Assembly (NCBI RefSeq): GCF_000420085.1
Contig: NZ_ATUG01000002.1
Span: forward strand, 2,232,001-2,296,000
Direction of reading: 5' to 3'
Length of the DNA: 64,000 nt
From: Desulfospira joergensenii DSM 10085
GTDB taxonomy: Bacteria > Desulfobacterota > Desulfobacteria > Desulfobacterales > Desulfobacteraceae
A model generated the notes under the pieces. That model saw only the letters and a program-made list of their open reading frames with translations, was not told the origin of the DNA and did not search any database. The position numbers and the translations under genes are program-made. Of this stretch, positions 9,016 through 16,839 are shown piece by piece; within the stretch, counting starts at the first letter, position 1; every line of letters begins with the position of its first letter.

Positions 9016-9626
9016 AACAGGGAGTTTTTCTTTTTCTTACGTGTGCTTAACCCCAGGAACAGGCCCACGATGAACACCCCGGCCCCGCTGAGAAACCAGA
9101 GTTTTTCCTCGTTGTTCAGGTTCTGTTCCAGGGAGGTAATCTCCAGTTTCTGTTCCTCGGACAATTGGACCAGTTTTTTATATTCGGCATCCAGCTTCAG
9201 AAAGTCGGCGGATTCCTGTTTCAGTTCTTTATATTTTTGTTCAATATCGACCAGGGCGCTGTTTTTCCGGGCCAGTTCCCGGCTCTTTTCCTTCATCTTC
9301 TCCAGGGAGGCGGCCAGGCTTTCATTTTCCTTTTTTAATTTCTCCACGGTCTGGGCCAAAGGGGCGTCTTCGGTTAAAAACCTTGTCAATACCCAGCCGA
9401 TCTTGTCATCACCTGTCTTTACCTGGGACCAGTCATCCTGAAAGTCAACAACCTCAAGCTTGGTCCCCGAGGTAAGCATGGCCACGATCTTATGGTCCAC
9501 CCCGGGCCCTGTCCGCATGGTGATCTTGGCGATTCCTCTCACATATATATCCTGGGCGGCCCCGGCAAAACCGGGCCCAAGCAGACTCAGACCGAACATT
9601 AAAAAGCAGATAAGGGATTTTCGCAT
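9012..9626 (-). CDS. Exported SH3b/coiled-coil membrane-anchored protein (TIGR04211/YgiM-like)
   Basis: 204 residues in the order signal peptide (1-23, cleaved near AGA-AQD), bacterial SH3 domain (about 27-90, with ITMRTGPGVDHKIVAMLTSG), long charged coiled coil (about 97-170), one C-terminal membrane helix (about 178-196) and a basic tail TRKKKK. This is the architecture of the YgiM-like family of envelope proteins, whose molecular role is not settled. The gene overlaps nadB by 4 bases; no functional link to NAD synthesis is evident. Confidence 0.8.
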   Translation of the reverse strand: MRKSLICFLMFGLSLLGPGFAGAAQDIYVRGIAKITMRTGPGVDHKIVAMLTSGTKLEVVDFQDDWSQVKTGDDKIGWVLTRFLTEDAPLAQTVEKLKKENESLAASLEKMKEKSRELARKNSALVDIEQKYKELKQESADFLKLDAEYKKLVQLSEEQKLEITSLEQNLNNEEKLWFLSGAGVFIVGLFLGLSTRKKKKNSLL

Positions 9627-9844
9627 TCTATCTCCTTGGTTTTTTGATTATTTCCTTTGGAATCTTCATTTACCATTGGTTATGGGCTTAATCAACATGA
9701 AAACGAATTCCGTTTAAGATACAAGTAAGAACCTTTAAAATCAATCCTTAAAAGACTCGACAATTTCAAGGAAATAGTCTTTAATGCAGGGTTGCGATCC
9801 AAGGATAGAAGGTTGGACAATAATATTTGGTACAAGGAGGCTCA

Positions 9845-10984
9845 ATGCAGTTTCATATGCCGGCCAGGCTTTATTTCGGCTCTGGAGAGATACAAAATAT
9901 AGATAAGGTGATCACAGAATATATAAAGGCAAAAAAATCTATTCTGGTTACGGATAAGGGGGTGGTGGCTTCAGGTCTGGTGGAAAGGGTGAAGCTTCTT
10001 GTTCCGGGGGTTAAAATATATGATCAGATCGAGGCCAATCCCAAATCCGACACCATCAATGCCATCGCCCGGGAGCTTCGGGAAATCAAGCCCGACCTGA
10101 TCATCGGGCTGGGCGGAGGAAGTCCTCTGGATGCGGGCAAGGCCCTGGCCCTGCTGGCAACCAACCCGGGGAATATCGAGGCGTACGAGGGGCGGGAAAA
10201 GTACGTTCAGGATCCCCTGGCCTTTCTGGCTGTCCCCACCACCTGCGGGACCGGTTCCGAGGTCACCTGGGTATCCGTGATCACGGACGTGGACCGGAAA
10301 TTCAAGATGAGCATCAAGGGGCCCAAACTCTATCCGGCCGCTTCCATTGTGGATCCGGATCTGATCAGGACACTGCCCGGGCCGGTGATCGCCTCCACGG
10401 GTCTGGACGCTCTTACCCATGCCGTGGAAGCCTATCTTTCCAAACCCGCCACCCTGATCACGGACGTGAACGCGGAAAAGGCCGTGGGCCTGATCCTGGG
10501 ATCCATTGAATCGGCCTGGGAAGACATTGAAAACAACCGGGAACAGAGGGAAAACCTCATGTACGGGTCCACCCTTGCCGGGTTTGCATTCGGCAATTCC
10601 GATGTAACGGCGGTCCACTGCATTTCCGAATCCATCGGTGCCCTCTATGATGTGGCCCACGGAATTGCCAATTCCATTTTCCTTCCCCATGTCCTGGAGT
10701 ATAATCGTCCGGCCTGTGAGGAAAAAATGGCTGTCCTGGCCCGGAAAACCGGGATCAGGAATTCAGATGACTCAGGGGCGGCCAGGGAGTTTATCGAAAA
10801 CATCCGGCAGCTTTCAGCCCGGCTGGACATTCCCGTATTCAGGGATCTGAATATCGGACCGGATCAATTTGAGCTTATCGCCGACATGTCTTTCAGGAAC
10901 AATTCCAACCCGTCCAACCCGAGATCCCTGGACCGGGAGGATTATATGAATATTCTTGAAAATGCCTACAAAAGCGGTGAATAA
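9845..10984 (+). CDS. Iron-containing (group III) alcohol dehydrogenase
   Basis: NAD(P)-dependent metal alcohol dehydrogenase interconverting an alcohol and an aldehyde or ketone. The GGGSPLDAGKA motif (about 90-100) binds the cofactor, PTTCGTGSEVT follows, and metal ligands lie in ALTHAVEAYLS and in CISESIGALYDVAHGIANSIFLPH. The ATG at 9845 has AAGGAGG 5 bases upstream (379 residues); an earlier in-frame TTG (9827) would place that site inside the gene. It heads a same-strand row with acyl-CoA dehydrogenase, etfB and etfA, 20 bases apart from the next gene, so its substrate is probably in the same catabolic route, such as a C4 or branched alcohol. The exact substrate cannot be read from sequence. 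Confidence 0.9.
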   Translation: MQFHMPARLYFGSGEIQNIDKVITEYIKAKKSILVTDKGVVASGLVERVKLLVPGVKIYDQIEANPKSDTINAIARELREIKPDLIIGLGGGSPLDAGKALALLATNPGNIEAYEGREKYVQDPLAFLAVPTTCGTGSEVTWVSVITDVDRKFKMSIKGPKLYPAASIVDPDLIRTLPGPVIASTGLDALTHAVEAYLSKPATLITDVNAEKAVGLILGSIESAWEDIENNREQRENLMYGSTLAGFAFGNSDVTAVHCISESIGALYDVAHGIANSIFLPHVLEYNRPACEEKMAVLARKTGIRNSDDSGAAREFIENIRQLSARLDIPVFRDLNIGPDQFELIADMSFRNNSNPSNPRSLDREDYMNILENAYKSGE

Positions 10985-11004
10985 TGGGTAAAAGGGAGTG
11001 AGTT

Positions 11005-12147
11005 TTGGATTTTAATCCTTGCATGAAACATCAGCTGGTCCGTAAAACCGTTCGTGAGTTCGCAGAAAACGAGATCAGGCCCTGGGTATCGGAACTGGAC
11101 CGGGAGTCCAGGTTTCCCCAGGAGATCGTTGAGAAGATGAAGCCCCTGAACTACTTCGGGCTCCAGGCTCCCCGGGAGTTCGGGGGGGCCGGGCTGGACA
11201 CCATCAGCTACGCCATTGCCGTTGAAGAGATCTCAAGGGTATCGGCAGCCATCGGGCTCTGTATTACCGTTCACAACAGTGTGGGGATCTATCCCATTCT
11301 GAGATTCGGCACCCGGGAACAGAAAAAAAAATTTATCCCTGACATGGCTGCAGGAGATAGCATCGGGGCCTTCTGCCTCACCGAGGCCAATGCCGGTTCC
11401 GATGCCGGCGGCGTAGAAACATCGGCCCGGAAAGAAAAGGACGGATATGTGATCAACGGGACCAAGATCTTTGTCACCAACGGCGGGGTCTGCGGTACGG
11501 TCCTGGTCTTTGCCGTGATCCAGGGGGCAAAGAATCCGGCCAATGTATTTATCGTGGAAAAGGAAAGAACCGGATTTTCAGTGGGAGAAACCGAAGACCT
11601 TTGCGGCATGAGGGCCAACCCGGTCTCTTCCCTCTTCTTTGAAGACTGCAGAGTGCCGGAATCCAATCTCCTGGGAAAACCGGGCCAGGGCCTGAAGATC
11701 GGGCTTACCGCCCTGGATACGGGACGTATCGGCGTGGCGGCCCAGGCCCTGGGGATCGCCCAGGCCGCCTTTGAGGCCTCCATTTCCTATGCCAAGGAAA
11801 GACAGCAGTTCAACCGGCCCATTTCCAGGTTCCAGACCATCCAGAATTACCTGGCCGAGATGGCCACGGAAATCGATGCCTCCCGTCTGATCCTCTACCG
11901 GGCCGCAGCCGTCAAGGACAGTGGAAAACCATTTTCAGCCGAGGCCTCCATGGCCAAACTCCACTGCAGTGCCACGGCAAGGAGGGTGACCGACCTGGCC
12001 GTCCAGATCCACGGGGGATACGGATACAGCAAGGAGTACGATGTGGAACGGTACTTCAGGGACGCCAAGGTCACCCAGATTTACGAGGGAACCAGCGAGA
12101 TCCAGAAACTGGTCATCGCCCGCCATCTTCTGACCCAGCCGAGTTAA
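11005..12147 (+). CDS. Acyl-CoA dehydrogenase
   Basis: FAD enzyme introducing the alpha-beta double bond in an acyl-CoA and passing electrons to ETF. 380 residues with the family motifs FCLTEANAGSDAGG (FAD/substrate loop), KIFVTNGG, RQQFNRPISRFQ, VQIHGGYGYSKEYDVERYFRDAK and YEGTSEIQKLVIARHL; the Glu of YEGTSEI is at the position of the catalytic base of short-chain enzymes. Starts with TTG preceded by GGAGTGAG. Followed after 9 bases by etfB and etfA, its expected electron acceptor. Closest in type to butyryl-CoA or methyl-branched acyl-CoA dehydrogenases; chain length is not determinable. Confidence 0.93.
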   Translation: MDFNPCMKHQLVRKTVREFAENEIRPWVSELDRESRFPQEIVEKMKPLNYFGLQAPREFGGAGLDTISYAIAVEEISRVSAAIGLCITVHNSVGIYPILRFGTREQKKKFIPDMAAGDSIGAFCLTEANAGSDAGGVETSARKEKDGYVINGTKIFVTNGGVCGTVLVFAVIQGAKNPANVFIVEKERTGFSVGETEDLCGMRANPVSSLFFEDCRVPESNLLGKPGQGLKIGLTALDTGRIGVAAQALGIAQAAFEASISYAKERQQFNRPISRFQTIQNYLAEMATEIDASRLILYRAAAVKDSGKPFSAEASMAKLHCSATARRVTDLAVQIHGGYGYSKEYDVERYFRDAKVTQIYEGTSEIQKLVIARHLLTQPS

Positions 12148-12156
12148 GGAAAAGCC

Positions 12157-13023
12157 ATGTTTAAAATCGTTGTATGTGTCAAGCAGGTGCCCATGGTATC
12201 GGAACTGCCCTGGGACTCGAAAACCGGGACTTTAAAGAGGGAATCGGCCCAGGGAATGATGGATCCGGCCTCGGCCAGGGCCCTTGAAGCCGCCCTGCAG
12301 ATCAAGGCGTTCCGGGAGAAGGATTGCCTGGAAACGCGGATAACGGCCCTGACCATGGGGCCGCCCATGGCCGAGGAAATTCTTCACCAGGCAAAGGCCC
12401 TGGGGGCGGATGAGGCCGTACTTCTTACGGACCGGAAAATGGCCGGGGCAGACACCTTTCTGACGTCCCGGATTCTGTCCCGATGCATCGGGAAAATATG
12501 CCCTGATTTCCATCTGGTCCTTTGCGGAGGTCTTTCCAGCGACAGTGAAACCGGTCAGGTGGGCCCCCAGCTGGCCGATGAGCTCAGGGTGGCCTCCATC
12601 GGGTTTGTAAAGGAGATAAAACTGGAAAAGATTGACCCGGAAAGGGGACGGATCCGGGTCATGCGCCATGTGGATGATTTTATGGAGGAACTGGAAATGG
12701 ATCTTCCCGGAGTTCTCACGGTGGATCACGGGGCCTTTGATCCCAGGTATCTTCCCCTTGACGGCATTGAACCGGCCTTTGAACATCCCGAGGTTCTGGT
12801 CCTTACGGCCCGGGAGCTTGGCTTTGACGGGAAGTTCAATGCCCTGAAAGAGTCTCCCACCCGGATCATTGATGTCTACTCCCCCACGGCACAAAAAGAA
12901 AACCGGGTCCTTAAGGGCGCAGTAAAGACCAGTCTGGACACACTTTTTAAAGAATACGGCAAGATCATCTCCGGCGCCATGGGCCGGGATTTGAAAACCC
13001 ATGAACATGAAGGTGATTCATGA
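12157..13023 (+). CDS. etfB: Electron transfer flavoprotein beta subunit
   Basis: Small subunit of ETF, which carries AMP (or a second FAD in bifurcating forms) and takes electrons from acyl-CoA dehydrogenase. The start VVCVKQVPMVSELPWD, the helix SARALEAALQIK, the phosphate loop around CGGLSSDSETGQVGPQLADEL and the recognition-loop region are typical. At 288 residues it is some 25-30 longer than common EtfB, with a C-terminal tail of charged residues. Overlaps etfA by four bases (ATGA), a clear coupling. Whether the pair bifurcates cannot be decided by eye. Confidence 0.93.
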   Translation: MFKIVVCVKQVPMVSELPWDSKTGTLKRESAQGMMDPASARALEAALQIKAFREKDCLETRITALTMGPPMAEEILHQAKALGADEAVLLTDRKMAGADTFLTSRILSRCIGKICPDFHLVLCGGLSSDSETGQVGPQLADELRVASIGFVKEIKLEKIDPERGRIRVMRHVDDFMEELEMDLPGVLTVDHGAFDPRYLPLDGIEPAFEHPEVLVLTARELGFDGKFNALKESPTRIIDVYSPTAQKENRVLKGAVKTSLDTLFKEYGKIISGAMGRDLKTHEHEGDS

Positions 13024-14018
13024 AAATAACAAAAGATATCTGGGTCCTGGGGGATTATAGAAATTATTTCCAGAGCCGGGTAACCCTGCAGATTCTGGCC
13101 AGGGCATCGGACCTTTCCAAGAAGACCGGGGGCAGGGTATGTGCCGTTCTCTTCGGTCACGATCTGGATGAGTATGTAAACGAATATATTGCCCACGGGG
13201 CAAGGACCGTCTATGTTATGGATGATCCGGCCCTCAAAGAGTACTCCGTTGAAACCTATTCTTTTTTGCTTGCCGGACTGGCCCGGGAGATGAAGCCGGA
13301 AATCCTCCTGGTGGGAGCCACGCGGTTCGGGCAGGAGATCGGTCCCAGGGTGGCCAAACAGCTTGAAACCGGCCTGACCGCCGACTGCATTGATCTTTCC
13401 ATTGATGAAAAGGGACGGCTGGTCCAGACAGCCCCTTCCTTTGGAGGAAATCTCATGGCCAAGATCATCACCCCGGAAAAAAGACCCCAGATGGCCACCA
13501 TCCGGCCGGGGACCTTCCAGGAACTGGTCCATGACAATGATGCTGCCGGTAAAATTATCCGGCTTCCCCTGCCCGAAAATCTGCCCGGCCCCAGGATCCG
13601 GTGCATCCGGTCCGAGTACAAACCGGCCCGGAACAAGAAACTGGAGGAGGCGGATATTGTGATCACCGGGGGCAGGGGCATGGGGTCCAGGCGAAAGTTT
13701 CAAAGACTCTTTGAACTGGCAGGCCTCTTGCACGCCGAGGTGGGCGCCACCCGGCCGGTGGTTTACGCCGACTGGGTTTCCCATGATGCCCTGGTGGGCC
13801 AGGCCGGCAAAAACATCCGGCCCAAGGTCTTGTTCGCATTCGGCGTCAGCGGGGCGATACAGCACACGGCAGCGGTTACGGATTCGGATTTTATCGTAGC
13901 GGTCAACAAAAACCCCGAATCCACCATGATGAAGATGGCAGATGTGGCCATTGTGGCCGACGCCGGCCAGGTCTGTTCGGGGATGATCCGGATGCTCAAG
14001 GAGAAGATCAGAGAATAG
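13020..14018 (+). CDS. etfA: Electron transfer flavoprotein alpha subunit
   Basis: FAD-binding large subunit of ETF, 332 residues. N-terminal half with LVGATRFGQEIGPRVAKQLETGLTADC and the C-terminal FAD domain with SRRKFQRLFELAGLLHAEVGATRPVVYADW, VSGAIQHTAAV and the ending VAVNKNPESTMMKMADVAIVAD, all diagnostic of EtfA. No N-terminal ferredoxin domain is present. Last gene of the alcohol dehydrogenase-acyl-CoA dehydrogenase-etfBA row. The membrane-side acceptor (an ETF:quinone oxidoreductase or Fe-S heterodisulfide reductase-like protein) must be encoded elsewhere. Confidence 0.95.
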   Translation: MKITKDIWVLGDYRNYFQSRVTLQILARASDLSKKTGGRVCAVLFGHDLDEYVNEYIAHGARTVYVMDDPALKEYSVETYSFLLAGLAREMKPEILLVGATRFGQEIGPRVAKQLETGLTADCIDLSIDEKGRLVQTAPSFGGNLMAKIITPEKRPQMATIRPGTFQELVHDNDAAGKIIRLPLPENLPGPRIRCIRSEYKPARNKKLEEADIVITGGRGMGSRRKFQRLFELAGLLHAEVGATRPVVYADWVSHDALVGQAGKNIRPKVLFAFGVSGAIQHTAAVTDSDFIVAVNKNPESTMMKMADVAIVADAGQVCSGMIRMLKEKIRE

Positions 14019-14154
14019 GGCCTTACCATAATCTTCTTGACTTGTTTGCAGCCTAAATTTATAAATGAAGAGGATAAGGATCAATCCAGACGGCTACAGC
14101 CCTTATTGTGCCCGACTCGATTTTAACAGAATTGACACAACAAAAGGTATACCC

Positions 14155-14589
14155 ATGACAGAATTGACAGAAATTATTTTTGGTTTTCTAAACAAAGTCG
14201 GTTTTATTCATCCCATCCATCCGGCAATGACCCATATTCCCATGGGCATGACCATGGGGGCCTTTGTCTTCAGGTTTGCCTCTTTTCTGCCCAAGCTGAA
14301 GATGCTTGCCAAGACCGGGTATCACTGCATTATCCTGGGGTTGCTGGGAATCGCTCCCACGGTTTTCGCCGGGCTCCTGGACTGGCAGCACCGGTATGAG
14401 GGACAGTGGGAGGCTTTGATCATCCTGAAGATGGTCCTGGCAGGTCTGCTGACTGTTGTCATGCTCTTTGTGGTGATCAAGGATGATCCTGAGAATGCCC
14501 GGTTTGACAAGATTACAGCCTGTTATCTTCTGATGCTTGTTCTGTCCATCGGCCTGGGGTATTCCGGTGGGGAGCTCCAGTACGGATAG
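14155..14589 (+). CDS. DUF2231-family membrane protein
   Basis: About 144 residues from an ATG at 14155 preceded by AAAAGG; an in-frame ATG at 14065 would add 30 residues without membrane character and looks less likely. Four hydrophobic segments surround the conserved HPAMTHIPMGM motif (about residues 23-33), whose His-Pro/His residues define DUF2231-type proteins, thought to bind heme or participate in redox chemistry in some relatives. No function is claimed here. A hairpin terminator follows at 14615. Confidence 0.7.
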   Translation: MTELTEIIFGFLNKVGFIHPIHPAMTHIPMGMTMGAFVFRFASFLPKLKMLAKTGYHCIILGLLGIAPTVFAGLLDWQHRYEGQWEALIILKMVLAGLLTVVMLFVVIKDDPENARFDKITACYLLMLVLSIGLGYSGGELQYG

Positions 14590-14614
14590 CCCAAATTCGT
14601 AATTGATAATTCCG

Positions 14615-14645
14615 GTTCGGCCCTTCCGGGCCGGACTCTTTTATT
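14615..14645 (+). terminator. Rho-independent terminator after the DUF2231 gene
   Basis: A 9-bp stem (one G-T pair) with a TTCC loop, GTTCGGCCC...GGGCCGGAC, at 14615-14636, followed by TCTTTTATT. It lies between two convergent genes and points along the plus strand. Confidence 0.65.
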
Positions 14646-14701
14646 GGAAGACCCTGTTCAAAAATGGCGCAAAGCCTGCTCCATTTTCAATTCTCAATGG
14701 C

Positions 14702-15736
14702 TTACAGGTTTTTTTCCGCCTCCAGGATGGCCCCAAGACCCTGGTGCAGATCCTGAATGATCTGTCGTTCAGACCTTCCCAGGCGGATCCGGTTGCTGAT
14801 GTCAAACACCGCCTCCTGGACTGCTGTTTTTTCGCCGCCGGTTCCCCGGATCTGAAGATTGTGGAGCCGGGCAAGCCTTTCCAGAACCTCCATCCTTTTT
14901 TCCAGTTTTTCCAGCCGGATGTGAACCCCGGCCCGCATGGCTGTACCGATGTTGGTGGGGCAGGAGGTGAGAAATCCGTGCTCCGGGTCCACGGCAAATT
15001 CAAGGGAGGCACAAAGGCTTTCAAGACCCAGGACCAGCCTGTTGAATACCCTTGAGATATTTGAGGTGTTTTCCATGGCGATGATTCGCAAATGGTCTTC
15101 TTCATTGACCCAGATGAGGAAGTCCGCTTCCCGGTCCGTCTTCCGGGAGCGGCTGATAAAGGCCCCCCGTCCCCTTGGAAATTCTTTGTTGATGCCGGCG
15201 GCATCCATGAACCGGTCCCCCCTGGGAAAGACCCATTTTCTGGAGAGCAGGTTTTCCATTTTCCCGGGGGCAAGTCCGTCCAAAGAGATATACTCTCCGC
15301 CAAACTCGCTGGGAAGCCTCTTCACGGCCCCCATCACATTCTGCTCCACCTGATCCCGTTCGGCAGACTTCATATGGGGGGGGAAGCAAAAACCTTTCAG
15401 GTTCCGGGCCGTCCGGATCCGGGTGGAAAGAATGAACCTGCCGCCGGGATCCAGATCCTCCAGGTTAAGGGGGCTCAGGTCATGGATATGTGGGCGGGTT
15501 TGCCGGTGGTAGGATCGGATCACCGGATCAAACAGGTCTGAAAACAGGGCGTAGGACTGGCTGTCTCCGGCATATAGCCCGATGCTGGAATCGGGATTTT
15601 TTATTCCCGATTGGATGGCCTGGTCCAGGGTAAATCCGGAATCTGTTTTTTTTGATTTTAATTGAAGATAAATTTCAGGGGTGAGGTGTTGTTTCACCAG
15701 GGCTCTGGAGCCCCGGGGAAACAGATCAACTCTCAT
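14702..15736 (-). CDS. Arginine kinase-type phosphagen kinase (ATP:guanido phosphotransferase)
   Basis: Catalyses reversible phosphoryl transfer between ATP and a guanidino compound, giving an energy-buffering phosphagen. From the ATG at 15736 (344 residues) both domains are present: the N-terminal guanidino-specificity domain (about 10-80, LTPEIYLQLKSKKT and SSIGLYAGDSQSY) and the catalytic domain with STRIR (104-108), NEEDHLR (211-217), the reactive Cys259 (TSCPTNIGT), MRAGVHIRL and RGTGGE (297-302). The acidic guanidinium-binding residues (Glu213, Glu302) and the ATP-phosphate arginines are all kept, so it should be active. The specificity loop S-S-I-G-L-Y at 50-55 parallels the S-G-V-G-I-Y of arginine kinases. 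McsB protein-arginine kinases lack this N-terminal domain. The start overlaps a small Cys-rich gene by 11 bases. Confidence 0.9.
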   Translation of the reverse strand: MRVDLFPRGSRALVKQHLTPEIYLQLKSKKTDSGFTLDQAIQSGIKNPDSSIGLYAGDSQSYALFSDLFDPVIRSYHRQTRPHIHDLSPLNLEDLDPGGRFILSTRIRTARNLKGFCFPPHMKSAERDQVEQNVMGAVKRLPSEFGGEYISLDGLAPGKMENLLSRKWVFPRGDRFMDAAGINKEFPRGRGAFISRSRKTDREADFLIWVNEEDHLRIIAMENTSNISRVFNRLVLGLESLCASLEFAVDPEHGFLTSCPTNIGTAMRAGVHIRLEKLEKRMEVLERLARLHNLQIRGTGGEKTAVQEAVFDISNRIRLGRSERQIIQDLHQGLGAILEAEKNL

Positions 15737-15911
15737 AGGATGAGGCCTGGGAGGAGACCCCCCTTGCAAGGGTGGTCTGGATCTTATCCAGGATCATACA
15801 CTGGGAATGGCATTTGGGAAGCTCCTTTCTGAACTCGCAGTTGAGGCAGGGGCTCTTGGTCAAATAGCCGATTTCAAAATCAAACAGGTCTCTTTTTATG
15901 GCATTGCTCAT
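15726..15911 (-). CDS. Small Cys-rich protein coupled to the arginine kinase gene
   Basis: A 61-residue product from an ATG at 15911 (an in-frame TTG at 15923 is also possible). It contains Cys22, Cys25, Cys34 and Cys38 (C-x2-C-x8-C-x3-C), a pattern able to hold one zinc or an Fe-S cluster, in a sequence with no signal peptide. Its stop lies inside the start region of the kinase gene, so the two are probably translated together. I do not recognise the family. A regulatory or metal-sensing partner is conceivable, by analogy only with the Cys-rich McsA next to McsB. Confidence 0.6.
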   Translation of the reverse strand: MSNAIKRDLFDFEIGYLTKSPCLNCEFRKELPKCHSQCMILDKIQTTLARGVSSQASSYES

Positions 15912-16074
15912 GGGATTTTCCAAATCAAATAAACCGAATCATATCAAATTCCAGGGGGTATCGTCAATATTCCATCCGGAACAATGTTCAGTTTATTCTT
16001 GTCAGATTTCCAGGCAGATGATATGGACAAAAGCATAAATCAATAACCGCCAGGGAATAGGGGAAGGATCGTCA

Positions 16075-16695
16075 GTGGGTGAATCAAGATTTGCTGAATT
16101 AAAGGAAAAGGAAAAACAGGCCAGAAAACAGATTGTCATTGAGTCCGCGCTGGCACTATTTGCAAAGAAACCCTTTTATGAAGTGGGCATGAGGGAGGTG
16201 GCCGACGAGGCCGGGATATCCCCTGCCACGATCTACCGGTACTTTCCCAGCCAGGAAGAGCTGTTCAACGAAGCCTTTCTCCAGGATATCTATTCGGTGA
16301 GCAAAGAATTCCAAAAGATGGTCGAAAAGGAAGAACCGGCCAGTATTGACGAGTTCGGGATAAAATTCGTGGAGCATCTCATTGAGAATGAATCCAGCTT
16401 TCAGATGATGGCCTATCTCATGCTCAAGTATAATCTGACCCACCCGGTCAAGGGAAAATTCGACTCTGTGACCAAGGTGTTTTTTGATCTGTTTTCCACT
16501 CTTCTCAAGCGCCACGGGATGAGCGAGGAAAATGCCAGGATTTACTCCCATTCCTTTGTGGCCTCCATTACCGGCATTTTAATGACCTTCCGGAACTTCC
16601 CCTTAAAGGACAGGGAAAGTGTCAAGGCCCATATCATAAAAATCGTCAAGATCACGGCCTCTATTTACTCGGCTCAGCTTTTGAACCGGAAATAG
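16075..16695 (+). CDS. TetR/AcrR-family transcriptional regulator
   Basis: 206 residues from a GTG. N-terminal helix-turn-helix (about 20-65) with the family pattern ALALFAKKPFYEVGMREVADEAGISPATIYRYFPSQEELF; the rest is the helical ligand-binding domain, with no recognised ligand. The gene stands alone between the divergent small Cys-rich gene and the moxR/Bat operon, which has its own promoter, so its targets are uncertain. Confidence 0.9.
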   Translation: MGESRFAELKEKEKQARKQIVIESALALFAKKPFYEVGMREVADEAGISPATIYRYFPSQEELFNEAFLQDIYSVSKEFQKMVEKEEPASIDEFGIKFVEHLIENESSFQMMAYLMLKYNLTHPVKGKFDSVTKVFFDLFSTLLKRHGMSEENARIYSHSFVASITGILMTFRNFPLKDRESVKAHIIKIVKITASIYSAQLLNRK

Positions 16696-16749
16696 CCTGT
16701 TCCGGACAAAAGATTACCGGATTGTAATCCTTTTGCCTGCCTCAAATTC

Positions 16750-16777
16750 TTGACACTTTTTCACTATTCTTTATATT
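16750..16777 (+). promoter_or_regulatory. Sigma-70-type promoter of the moxR/Bat operon
   Basis: TTGACA (16750-16755), 16-base spacer, TATATT (16772-16777). Expected transcription start near 16784, leaving a leader of about 55 bases before the moxR ATG at 16840. The best promoter match found in the window. Confidence 0.6.
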
Positions 16778-16839
16778 GAAGAAAAATCGGTTTGTTTTCA
16801 ATTCATTCAAGCATGTTAAATGCATAGTCAGAGGACCCC

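Noticed and set aside
8266..9441. Long plus-strand open frame (391 codons) opposite nadB and the SH3 gene
   Set aside because: Lies wholly antisense to two genes with clear family motifs; long antisense frames are expected at this base composition.
12876..14084. Minus-strand open frame of 402 codons opposite etfBA
   Set aside because: Antisense to two unmistakable ETF genes.
14702..15911. McsA-McsB protein arginine kinase pair
   Set aside because: The kinase has the N-terminal guanidino-specificity domain that McsB lacks, and the small protein has a single four-Cys motif rather than the repeated CxxC set of McsA.
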